Source of the DNA: Sva-07 sp041686315
Lineage (GTDB): Bacteria; Actinomycetota; Acidimicrobiia; Acidimicrobiales; Ilumatobacteraceae
Length of the DNA: 13,943 nucleotides
Assembly (NCBI GenBank): GCA_041686315.1
Contig: JAWLEC010000079.1
Location: 1-13,943, forward strand
Direction: 5' to 3'
Shown here: positions 1-6,092 of the stretch, piece after piece
How positions within the stretch are numbered: the first letter of the stretch is position 1
Layout: every line of letters begins with the position of its first letter
Notes under the pieces: generated by a model
The model's database searches: none
What the model was told of the DNA's origin: nothing
The model's input: the letters and a program-made list of their open reading frames with translations, nothing else
Program-made: the position numbers and the translations under genes

Positions 1-398
1 CGGACCGCAGCCTGTTCGGCGGCGCGCCGGCGCTTCTCCTCCCGGCGCAGGGCCGAGCGGGCATCGGCCTCCTCCTCGTCGGCCTCGGTGCGGCGCACCG
101 TCTCGACGAGCTGCTGCTCCCATCCCGACGGGCGCTGCAGCCACAGGCGCCCGGCCTCGTCGACCAGTTCGGGCAACGCACCGCGGGCCACCAGCTCGCG
201 GAAGGTGTCGTCGCGGTCGATGGCACGGCGCAGCTTGCCGAGTGCGCTCTTGGGGATGCGCGGCTTGCCGTACATCGGCCGCAGCTCCTTCGGAACGTCG
301 ACGCCCAGCTTGCGCTTCTGCACCTCCTCGGCCATCGCCACCGCGAACTCGATGGCCGATCGCAGATGGCGGTGCTCGACGTCGGCGAGCTCGGGCAT
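1..398 (-). CDS. NYN/YacP-type protein, N-terminal part (runs off window start)
   Basis: The minus-strand reading frame opens at ATG 398 and stays open to the window edge, giving about 132 residues of an N-terminus. The translation begins MPELADVEHRHLRSAIEFAV and contains a segment of the type RAIDRDDTFRELVARGALPE followed by a short Trp-Leu-rich motif (RLWLQRPSGWEQ, about residues 94-105). This layout (short helical start, 'R.A...D..FR', then 'W L..RP.GW') is what I know from the N-terminal region of actinobacterial NYN-domain RNA-binding/nuclease-like proteins. The NYN domain itself would lie outside the window, so the family call is moderate. The last visible part is a strongly charged Glu/Arg-rich helix, probably a coiled coil. 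The start is supported by a TAGCGT box 6 nt upstream of the ATG, which implies a leaderless transcript. It diverges from the nuclease gene at 468. Confidence 0.75.
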   Translation of the reverse strand, partial: MPELADVEHRHLRSAIEFAVAMAEEVQKRKLGVDVPKELRPMYGKPRIPKSALGKLRRAIDRDDTFRELVARGALPELVDEAGRLWLQRPSGWEQQLVETVRRTEADEEEADARSALRREEKRRRAAEQAAV

Positions 399-404
399 GG
401 CCGC

Positions 405-410
405 ACGCTA
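405..410 (-). promoter_or_regulatory. -10 box of the NYN-type gene (leaderless)
   Basis: Read on the minus strand this is TAGCGT, a TAnnnT -10 element, followed by 6 nt and then ATG 398, so transcription should start at or next to the start codon. A TTGTCA at 430-435 (minus strand), 19 nt further upstream, could be the -35. Position and sequence are seen; promoter activity is inferred. Confidence 0.5.
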
Positions 411-415
411 CTGCA

Positions 416-429
416 CGAACACACGTTCT
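416..429. promoter_or_regulatory. LexA/SOS-box-like operator between divergent genes
   Basis: The sequence is CGAACACACGTTCT. It contains the perfect inverted repeat GAAC-N4-GTTC and matches the Gram-positive/mycobacterial SOS box CGAAC-N4-GTTCG at 9 of 10 defined positions. It lies 17 bp upstream of the NYN-type start, between that gene's candidate -35 and -10, and its end touches the TTGACA (429-434) of the nuclease gene. Bound LexA would therefore be expected to block both divergent promoters. The downstream nuclease fits a DNA-repair regulon. Confidence 0.65.
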
Positions 430-458
430 TGACAACGTACATCTGTTCGTGCTCACAT
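429..458 (+). promoter_or_regulatory. Promoter of the DEDD/GIY-YIG nuclease gene
   Basis: A perfect TTGACA (-35) lies at 429-434. The best -10 at 18-nt spacing is TCACAT (453-458), which is weak. Transcription would start about 465-468, at or a few bases before ATG 468, which fits the absence of a Shine-Dalgarno sequence. The -35 abuts the SOS-like box. Confidence 0.45.
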
Positions 459-467
459 GCTCCGACC

Positions 468-2147
468 ATGTCCGCTGTTCGCCCTCTCGACGCCGCCCGG
501 CAGCGCTCGTTCGACGACCTCGGCACGCCCCTCGCCGACGTCACGTTCTGCATCATCGACCTCGAGACCACGGGCGGCGACCGCAACAACGACATGATCA
601 CCGAGATCGGTGCGGTGAAGGTGCGCGGCGGCGAGTGCCTCGGCACGTTCCAGACGCTGGTCAACCCCGGCCGGGCGATCCCCGCCCGGATCACGGTGCT
701 CACCGGGCTCTCGGACTCCGTCGTGGCCTCCGCACCGCGGATCGAGGCGGTGTTGCCGGCACTCGAGGACTTCATCGGCCCCACCGGTGCCGGCGGCACC
801 GTGATCGTGGGCCACAACGTGGGCTTCGACGTCGGTTTCCTGCGTGCCGCACTCGATCGGGCGGAACGCCCGCCGCTCGACGCCACCGTGGTCGACACGG
901 TGTCGCTCGCCCGCCGCCTCGTTCGTGACGAGGTCCCCGACTGCAAGCTCGGCACCCTGGCGTCGCGGCTGCGCCTCGATCATCGCCCGAGCCACCGCGC
1001 CCTCGACGACGCCCTGGCCACCACCGATCTGCTGCACGTGCTGCTCGAGCGTGCCGCCGGGCTCGGGGTCCTCGGCCTCGACGACCTGGTGGTGCTGTCG
1101 CGGTTGGCGGGCCATCCGCAGGCGGCGAAGCTGAAGCTCACGGCCGACCTGCCCCGTACCCCGGGTGTCTACATGTTCCGCGGTGACGGCGACCGGGTGC
1201 TGTACGTGGGCAAGGCCACCAACCTGCGCCAGCGGGTGCGGTCGTACTTCGGCAGCGACGACCGTCGCAAGGTCGGGCCGATGCTGCGCGAAACGCAGTC
1301 GGTCTCCCATCTCGACCTGCCCGACGTGCTCACCGCCGAGGTCGTCGAGAGCCGCCTCATCGCCCGCCTGCTCCCCCGCTACAACCGTGCGGGCACCCGC
1401 GTCGACAGGTACTGCTACGTCCGCCTCGACGCGGATGCTCCGTGGCCACGGCTGTCGGTGGTGAAGAACCCGTCGCCGGCCGGCGTACACCTGGGGCCGC
1501 TGCCGTCGCGCACGACGGCCAACCTGATCGTCGACGCCCTGCACACGGCACTCCCCCTCCGCCGGTGCTCGGTGCGCCTGGGCCGCAACTTCCGGCCCGA
1601 CCCCGAGGCCACGGCGTGCAGTGCCGCCCAGCTCGGTGTGGCCCACTGCCCGTGTGCCGGCACGGCCGACGCCGACGAGTACGCCGACGCCGTGCGCCTC
1701 GCCGCAGCGGCACTGCGCGGCGCCCCGCACGCGGTGTCCGATCGGCTGCACCACAAGATGACGCAGCTGGCGCACCAGCAGCGTTTCGAGGAGGCGGCGG
1801 CGATGCGTGACCGGCTCACGGCGCTCATCGGTGGTGCCAAGCGCGTCCAGCTGGTCGACGCCCTGCGAGCCGGAGGCCGGATGCAGATCACGCGTGGCGA
1901 CTCCACCTGGATCATCGACGATGCACGCCTCGTCGACGCCTCCCGGACGGGGCTCGTGGGCCGCACCCTCCCGGTGGCTCCACTCGATCCTCCGCAGGCC
2001 GGCACGGTGCTGTCGCGGGCGCACGTCGACGAGGCCCTCTGCCTGGCCCGGTTCTGCGAGCAGCACGCCGGCCGGCTGCAGGTGGAGTGCTCCGGCAGCT
2101 GGCAGTTCCCCGTCGCCGGCCGCCTCCCCGACATCCGCGCCGCCTGA
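468..2147 (+). CDS. DEDDh 3'-5' exonuclease fused to UvrC/Cho-type GIY-YIG nuclease
   Basis: A 559-residue protein of the Rv2191 type found in actinobacteria. The N-terminal DnaQ-like DEDDh exonuclease (about residues 25-195) shows IDLETTG with D31/E33, HNVGFD with D121, and the SHRALDD motif with H176/D180. A GIY-YIG domain follows (about 230-310: PGVYMF, then LYVGKATNLRQRV with the Arg at 254). Next come four cysteines (C367, C384, C394, C396) resembling the UvrC cysteine cluster, and a UVR helix pair (about 425-455, QQRFEEAAAMRDRL). The C-terminal RNase H-like nuclease and HhH domains of full UvrC are absent, as in Cho. By homology it would act in DNA repair, with the GIY-YIG domain nicking near a lesion and the exonuclease trimming; how the two cooperate is not established here. 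ATG 468 is preferred over an in-frame ATG at 366 because 366 would overlap the divergent gene and the operator. Confidence 0.9.
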   Translation: MSAVRPLDAARQRSFDDLGTPLADVTFCIIDLETTGGDRNNDMITEIGAVKVRGGECLGTFQTLVNPGRAIPARITVLTGLSDSVVASAPRIEAVLPALEDFIGPTGAGGTVIVGHNVGFDVGFLRAALDRAERPPLDATVVDTVSLARRLVRDEVPDCKLGTLASRLRLDHRPSHRALDDALATTDLLHVLLERAAGLGVLGLDDLVVLSRLAGHPQAAKLKLTADLPRTPGVYMFRGDGDRVLYVGKATNLRQRVRSYFGSDDRRKVGPMLRETQSVSHLDLPDVLTAEVVESRLIARLLPRYNRAGTRVDRYCYVRLDADAPWPRLSVVKNPSPAGVHLGPLPSRTTANLIVDALHTALPLRRCSVRLGRNFRPDPEATACSAAQLGVAHCPCAGTADADEYADAVRLAAAALRGAPHAVSDRLHHKMTQLAHQQRFEEAAAMRDRLTALIGGAKRVQLVDALRAGGRMQITRGDSTWIIDDARLVDASRTGLVGRTLPVAPLDPPQAGTVLSRAHVDEALCLARFCEQHAGRLQVECSGSWQFPVAGRLPDIRAA

Positions 2148-2153
2148 GCAGAA

Positions 2154-2205
2154 CGTTTGCGTTGCAGAAATGTCGGGACGTTCCAACGAATCCGTCACGC
2201 AAACG
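2154..2205. terminator. Inverted repeat between convergent genes, possible terminator
   Basis: CGTTTGCGT (2154-2162) is repeated as its exact reverse complement ACGCAAACG (2197-2205), with a 34-nt loop. It sits just after the nuclease stop (2147) and 35 bp beyond the 3' end of thrB coming from the other side. It could end both transcripts, but there is no U-run on either strand and the loop is long, so it may instead be a binding site. Confidence 0.35.
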
Positions 2206-2240
2206 CAGATCCGCCAGTCCAGGCAGAGGGAAGAGCCGGG

Positions 2241-3152
2241 TCAGATCGGGTGGGCGCCGGTGGTGTCGATCCACAGGCACCGGGTGCGGCCGGTGGGCGG
2301 CAACGCCGCCTCCACGGCGTCGGCCACCGCGGCGTCACACAGCAGGGCCACGGTGGGCCCGCTGCCCGACAGCCACCCGCACCAGGCCCCGGCAGCGGTG
2401 CCGGCCCCGAGCGCGTCGGCAGCGTCGGGCACCACTGCCAGTCGGGCCGGCTGGTGGAGACGATCGGACGTCGCACCTGCCAGCAGCGCCGGATCGTCGC
2501 GTTCGACGGCGAGCGCGAACTGCACGGCCCGCCCGAGATTGTGGACCGCGTCCGCTCGCGGCACCTCGTCGCCGAGACCCGCCCGCGACCGGTCGGTGGA
2601 GGTGGTGGCCGACGGCACCCACAGCACCACCGTCGCCGCCGCCAGCGCCGGGCCGACACGCAACCGGAGCGTGCGCCCGACCGCGTCACCGGACGAGCGG
2701 CCGGACTCGTCGTCGTGGGCGGGGCCGGCAGGTGTCTGGAGCGACGCCACGACACCGCCGTACAGCGATGCGGCGACGTTGTCGGCGTGCCCCTCCAGCT
2801 CGGCCGCGACCCGCAACACCTCGTCGCTGCGCGCAGCCAGCGCCGCAGCAGGCTCGGCCGATCCGATCACGGCAGCCAGGGCCGCCCCGCCGACGCGTGC
2901 CACACCGCTGAACCCGAGACCGCGTCCCATCGGGATGGACGCCCGCATCCAGATCGGGCCGCTCCCCCCGAGACGGGCGAAGGCGACCGTGGCCGGGTGA
3001 TGCTCGTCGAGTGCGCGGGCGCCGTCGGGCGGGTCGCCCGCACCGACGTCGCCGTGGAGCGACAGCGCCATGCCGAACACGTCGAATCCGGCGCCGAGGT
3101 TGGCCGAGGACGCCGGCACCCGGACCGCCGGTGCAGGCACCGACGGATTCAC
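2241..3152 (-). CDS. thrB: Homoserine kinase
   Basis: A 303-residue GHMP kinase that phosphorylates L-homoserine with ATP in threonine synthesis. The N-terminal VRVPASSANLGAGFDVFG (about 10-27) is the classic ThrB start, residues 74-83 are the ATP-binding GHMP loop, E120-G-H-A-D-N125 is the ThrB 'EGHPDN' motif, and SGSGPTV (262-268) is the third GHMP motif. Length matches the family (about 300). The GTG start at 3152 lies one nucleotide after the trpD stop (TGA-C-GTG), implying translational coupling. The open frame extends upstream to 3482 but only as a shadow of trpD. Oddity: the GHMP loop reads GRGLGFSG instead of the usual GLGSSA. The homoserine kinase assignment rests on the N-terminal and EGHADN motifs. 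Confidence 0.92.
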   Translation of the reverse strand: MNPSVPAPAVRVPASSANLGAGFDVFGMALSLHGDVGAGDPPDGARALDEHHPATVAFARLGGSGPIWMRASIPMGRGLGFSGVARVGGAALAAVIGSAEPAAALAARSDEVLRVAAELEGHADNVAASLYGGVVASLQTPAGPAHDDESGRSSGDAVGRTLRLRVGPALAAATVVLWVPSATTSTDRSRAGLGDEVPRADAVHNLGRAVQFALAVERDDPALLAGATSDRLHQPARLAVVPDAADALGAGTAAGAWCGWLSGSGPTVALLCDAAVADAVEAALPPTGRTRCLWIDTTGAHPI

Positions 3153-3153
3153 G

Positions 3154-4206
3154 TCACGCTGCCTGCGCCTGCGACACGCGTACCAGTGCGTCGAGCGCTG
3201 CGGCTGCCCGGCCCTCGTCGATCGACGCCACGGCGAGCGCCACACCCTCGGCGAGATCGGCGGCGAGGTCGGCCACCACCAGGGCAGCGGCTGCGTTGAG
3301 CACGGCGATGTCGCGATGTGCACCGGGCTCGCCGGCCAGCACCCGCCGCACGGCGTCGGCGTTGTCCTGCGGTGACCCGCCGACCAGGTCGGCGTGGGTG
3401 GCCCGGTCCAGACCGAGCTCGGCAGGATCCACCCGGAACCGGCGCACCTCACCGTCGAGCAGCTCGAGCACCGACGACTCACCGGTGGTGGTCAGTTCGT
3501 CGAGACCGTCGCCGTGGACCACCCAGGCGTGGGTGAGCCCCTGCCGGCGGAGGGCATCGAGCATCGAGTCGGCGAACGCCGGATCGGCGACGCCGATCAT
3601 CTGCCGGCGGATCCGACCGGGGTTGGCCATCGGCCCCAGCAGGTTGAACGCGGTGGCGACGCCGAGCTGACGTCGTGGCGGCCCGGCGAACCGGAATGCA
3701 GGATGGAACATCGGTGCGAAGCAGAAGCCGATGCCGGCCTCGCGGAGGCAGGCAGCGACGCCGTCGGGCGTCTGTTCGATCGCCACACCGAGCATCTCCA
3801 GCACGTCGGCGGTGCCGCACTTCGACGACGCCGACCGGTTCCCGTGCTTGCACACCGGCGCCCCGGCCCCGGCGGCGACGAGCGCCGCCATCGTCGACAC
3901 GTTGATCGAGTGCGAACCGTCACCGCCGGTGCCCACCACGTCGATGGCACGGTCCCGCTCGTGGTCGGTGAGGGGCACGATCGCCGCCTCGGCCATCGCC
4001 GCGTCGAGCATCGCCGACAACTCGTCGGCGGTCTCGCCGCCGCGGCTGCGCATGCCGACGAGGAACCCGGCGATCTGTGCCTCGGTGGCGTCGCCGGCGA
4101 GAATCGCCCGCATGGCGTCGCCGGCGAGATCACCGGGGAGTTCGTCCCCGGCGAGGAGTCGGGCGATCAGGGCAGGCCAGTCGACGGTGGTCTCGATACT
4201 CGACAT
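3154..4206 (-). CDS. trpD: Anthranilate phosphoribosyltransferase
   Basis: A 350-residue enzyme that joins anthranilate and PRPP in tryptophan synthesis. Seen motifs: GTGGDGSHSINVST (92-105, PRPP binding), KHGNRSASSKCGTADVLEMLG (120-140), FAPMFHPAFR (163-172), NLLGPMANP (188-196, anthranilate side) and VHGDGLDE (230-237). Length and motif order are normal; C130 stands where Ser is usual. The ATG at 4206 is supported by TAGCCT 7 nt upstream, suggesting a leaderless mRNA. It is followed by thrB after one nucleotide, and no other trp gene is in view. Confidence 0.95.
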   Translation of the reverse strand: MSSIETTVDWPALIARLLAGDELPGDLAGDAMRAILAGDATEAQIAGFLVGMRSRGGETADELSAMLDAAMAEAAIVPLTDHERDRAIDVVGTGGDGSHSINVSTMAALVAAGAGAPVCKHGNRSASSKCGTADVLEMLGVAIEQTPDGVAACLREAGIGFCFAPMFHPAFRFAGPPRRQLGVATAFNLLGPMANPGRIRRQMIGVADPAFADSMLDALRRQGLTHAWVVHGDGLDELTTTGESSVLELLDGEVRRFRVDPAELGLDRATHADLVGGSPQDNADAVRRVLAGEPGAHRDIAVLNAAAALVVADLAADLAEGVALAVASIDEGRAAAALDALVRVSQAQAA

Positions 4207-4213
4207 CGGTGAG

Positions 4214-4219
4214 AGGCTA
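4214..4219 (-). promoter_or_regulatory. -10 box of trpD (leaderless)
   Basis: TAGCCT on the minus strand, 7 nt before ATG 4206. The matching -35 region (about 4237-4243) falls inside the palindrome at 4236-4253 and does not resemble TTGACA, as expected for a promoter controlled by a bound protein. Confidence 0.5.
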
Positions 4220-4235
4220 CGCAGTTCCGAAACCG

Positions 4236-4253
4236 TCGAACGAGGACGTTCGA
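4236..4253. promoter_or_regulatory. 7+7 palindrome, candidate operator of trpD-thrB
   Basis: TCGAACG-AGGA-CGTTCGA is a perfect inverted repeat with 7-nt arms and a 4-nt spacer. It lies 30-47 bp upstream of the trpD ATG, covering the expected -35. The half-sites resemble an SOS box, but GAAC and GTTC are 6 nt apart instead of 4. The regulator is unknown. Confidence 0.45.
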
Positions 4254-4292
4254 GCCGCCGGGGAGACGGTGACGGTCAGGCGAGCCGGCGGC
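4254..4292. repeat. GC-rich inverted repeat over the whiB stop codon
   Basis: GCCGCCGG (4254-4261) and CCGGCGGC (4285-4292) are exact reverse complements with 23 nt between. The promoter-proximal arm lies in the last whiB codons and the distal arm is downstream of the stop. It could be a terminator or mRNA-end hairpin for whiB, but it has no T-run, and such GC arms are common by chance in this composition. Confidence 0.25.
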
Positions 4293-4533
4293 GCTGGCGG
4301 ATGATGCGACGGCGGTCCCGCTCCGTGGCACCGCCCCAGACGCCGGCCTTCTCGCGCACGGTGAGTGCGTGTTCGAGGCACGCCACCCTCACGGCACAGC
4401 CCTCGCACACCTGCTTGGCGACCTCGGCACCGTCGTCGTCTTCGGGGTAGAACACCGACGCGTCGAGGCCCCGACATGCCCCGAGGTCCCACCACTTCAT
4501 CTCCTGTGCCGACACGAACTGTTCACTCCCCAT
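4276..4533 (-). CDS. WhiB-family iron-sulfur transcription regulator
   Basis: An 85-residue Wbl protein. The four invariant cysteines are C20, C43, C46 and C52 (C...CxxCxxxxxC), binding a [4Fe-4S] cluster. They are followed by the GVWGG turn (64-68) and a basic tail (RDRRRIIRQRRR) used for DNA contact. Wbl proteins act with the primary sigma factor in redox or developmental control. Which paralogue this is cannot be told from the sequence alone. ATG 4533 gives the usual length; an in-frame ATG at 4578 would add 15 unlikely residues, and a GTG 15 nt inside (after GGGGAG) is an alternative. It is transcribed toward trpD. Confidence 0.93.
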   Translation of the reverse strand: MGSEQFVSAQEMKWWDLGACRGLDASVFYPEDDDGAEVAKQVCEGCAVRVACLEHALTVREKAGVWGGATERDRRRIIRQRRRLA

Positions 4534-4581
4534 GGCGATGAGTTGACTGCACAAGGCCCGTCCCCAACCTCGCGACACTCG

Positions 4582-4587
4582 AATCTA
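4582..4587 (-). promoter_or_regulatory. Possible -10 box of whiB
   Basis: TAGATT on the minus strand in a locally AT-richer stretch about 50 bp before ATG 4533, implying a leader of about 40 nt. No convincing -35 is seen. The rest of the 4534-4708 gap shows no gene. Confidence 0.25.
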
Positions 4588-4708
4588 GAACCCTCCCGGC
4601 GATCGCGCCAGTGGAAATTCGAGACGACAGTGCCGTCACGCTGCGGTGATGCGCGCTGTGCGGGCCGAGCGCGATCGTGCCCGGTCGTCGTCGGTCGTTG
4701 CCGGCGCG

Positions 4709-6004
4709 TCAGAGCTCCTCGGCGATGCCGTAGGCCCTGGCGATGATCTGCAGCGGGTGGTGCGGCGTCCGTCCGGTCTGCTCGACGATCGCGGTGTTGG
4801 CGAAGTGACAGTCGCCGGCGACGGCGTCGCCACCGGCGGATTCGATCTCCGCGCCGAGCCGTGCGGCAACCGACACCGAGACGTCCTCGTTCCCGGCGCG
4901 CAGCCCCCACGTGCCGCCCATGCCCGAGCAGTGCTGGACGACCGTGACGTCGGCCCCGGTCAGCTTCAGCAGGTCTCGGCTCGTGAGGCCGATGTCCTGG
5001 GCCCGTAAGCGGCAGGGAGCGTGATACGTGATCCGGTCCGGCACGTCCCCGGCGAAATCGATGTCGAGTGCAGCGTGGCCACTGGCGTGGATGTCGACCA
5101 GGTACTCGGCGGCGTCGTGGGTGTGGTCGGCCACGAGCCGGGCGTCGGCAGCCAGCGCATCACCGACGTGGCGGGGATACTCCTGGCGGATCGCGTAGCT
5201 GCAGGTGGGCTGGGGCACGACGATCTCGGTGCCCGTGCGCACCTCGGCAGCCAGGGTGGCCACGTTGGCCTCGGCCACGCGGCGGAAGTGTTCGACGTCA
5301 CCCGCGTCGAGCAGGGCCGCCCCGCAACAGCCGGCAGCGGTGAGTTCGCACTCGATGCCGTTGCGCTCGTAGACCTTCACGAGGTCCTTGCCGATGACAG
5401 GCTGCTGGTACTCCACGAGGCACGTGGGGAACACGGTGACCCTGCCGACGGCGCGCACCAGCGACACCTTCGGCCGTTCCCGGAACCAGGTGGAGAAGCG
5501 CTGTCTGGCGGTCGGTGACAGCAGGCGCACCGCCGACACGCCGGTGAGCCGGGAGACGGCCGTGCGGAACAGCGAACCGTGGCCGTCGCCGGTCGACGCA
5601 CGGGTGGCCAGCCGGCCGAGCAGTCGGGGGCGACCCAGGATCCGGGTGGTGCGCTTCTCGCCGGCCGACACCAGGCCGTTGGCCCACTGCATCGCCGTGG
5701 CGCGCTGCATCAGCCGCGGGAAGTCGATCGCTCTCTCGTGCTGCCCCGGCACGTACGGGCAGTTCAGGTAGCAGAGCTTGCACTGGTAGCACGGGGCGGA
5801 CACACGATCCTGCTGCGACGGCGTCAGCAGGCCGGCGTCGTGATCGCGAACGCCGTCGAGCATCTCGAACAGCGTCGGGAACACCGTGCACAGGTCGGTG
5901 CATCGGCGACAGCCGTTGCAGAGGTCGTGGACCCGCGCCAGCTCCTCCCGGACATCCGCCTCGTCGAGGTACGCCGGATGATGCGGGTCGTACGTCGTCG
6001 TCAT
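4709..6004 (-). CDS. GlpC-like iron-sulfur protein (two [4Fe-4S], two CCG domains)
   Basis: A 431-residue electron-transfer protein. Two ferredoxin-type motifs are present: C29-C32-C35-C39 and C72-C75-C78-C82, each CxxCxxCxxxC. Two cysteine-rich CCG domains follow, the first around C195 and CC226-227, the second around HAPC331 and HCSGMGG (358-364). This is the GlpC/GlcF/heterodisulfide-reductase-subunit layout. In E. coli GlpC links the GlpAB glycerol-3-phosphate dehydrogenase to membrane quinone. Here it diverges from glpD, and no GlpB is present. It might take electrons from GlpD or, like GlcF with GlcD, from the FAD-linked protein at 7732. ATG 6004 is chosen because it follows a -10-like box by 6 nt and gives a normal N-terminus; the frame opens upstream to 6268 through the glpD start region. 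Somewhat longer than E. coli GlpC (396). Confidence 0.85.
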   Translation of the reverse strand: MTTTYDPHHPAYLDEADVREELARVHDLCNGCRRCTDLCTVFPTLFEMLDGVRDHDAGLLTPSQQDRVSAPCYQCKLCYLNCPYVPGQHERAIDFPRLMQRATAMQWANGLVSAGEKRTTRILGRPRLLGRLATRASTGDGHGSLFRTAVSRLTGVSAVRLLSPTARQRFSTWFRERPKVSLVRAVGRVTVFPTCLVEYQQPVIGKDLVKVYERNGIECELTAAGCCGAALLDAGDVEHFRRVAEANVATLAAEVRTGTEIVVPQPTCSYAIRQEYPRHVGDALAADARLVADHTHDAAEYLVDIHASGHAALDIDFAGDVPDRITYHAPCRLRAQDIGLTSRDLLKLTGADVTVVQHCSGMGGTWGLRAGNEDVSVSVAARLGAEIESAGGDAVAGDCHFANTAIVEQTGRTPHHPLQIIARAYGIAEEL

Positions 6005-6010
6005 CTGCCG

Positions 6011-6016
6011 ATTCTC
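6011..6016 (-). promoter_or_regulatory. Possible -10 box of the GlpC-like gene
   Basis: GAGAAT on the minus strand, 6 nt before ATG 6004 (4 of 6 matches to TATAAT, including the key A, A and T). Part of it could instead act as a weak ribosome-binding GAGAG. Confidence 0.3.
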
Positions 6017-6039
6017 TCGCATCACGGAACACCGGCGAA

Positions 6040-6062
6040 ATGCCCGCCCGCGACCGGGGCAT
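6040..6062. promoter_or_regulatory. Inverted repeat in the glpC-like/glpD divergent promoter region
   Basis: ATGCCC (6040-6045) and GGGCAT (6057-6062) are exact reverse complements 11 nt apart, ending 17 bp before the glpD -10. It covers where a -35 would be, so an operator is possible. The arms are short and chance is not excluded. Confidence 0.25.
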
Positions 6063-6079
6063 GCGGCCGGGTCGCCGCC

Positions 6080-6085
6080 TACTAT
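6080..6085 (+). promoter_or_regulatory. -10 box of the glpD operon (leaderless)
   Basis: TACTAT followed by 7 nt and ATG 6093. No ribosome-binding site is visible, so the mRNA most likely starts at the ATG. The -35 position has no TTGACA-like sequence. Confidence 0.55.
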
Positions 6086-6092
6086 CCGCACC

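Noticed and set aside
366..467. ATG 366 as start of the DEDD/GIY-YIG nuclease
   Set aside because: It would lie inside the divergent NYN-type gene and read through the SOS-like box and the TTGACA promoter.
453..2198. Long minus-strand open frame (581 codons) opposite the nuclease gene
   Set aside because: No recognisable motif; it is the antisense shadow of a gene with clear DEDDh and GIY-YIG motifs in GC-rich DNA.
3153..3482. Extension of thrB upstream to ATG 3482
   Set aside because: The added 110 residues are trpD in another frame, and the ThrB family starts right at the VPASSANLG motif after GTG 3152.
4236..4253. The trpD palindrome read as a LexA/SOS box
   Set aside because: GAAC and GTTC are separated by 6 nt, not the 4 nt required by the known SOS box, and the genes are biosynthetic.
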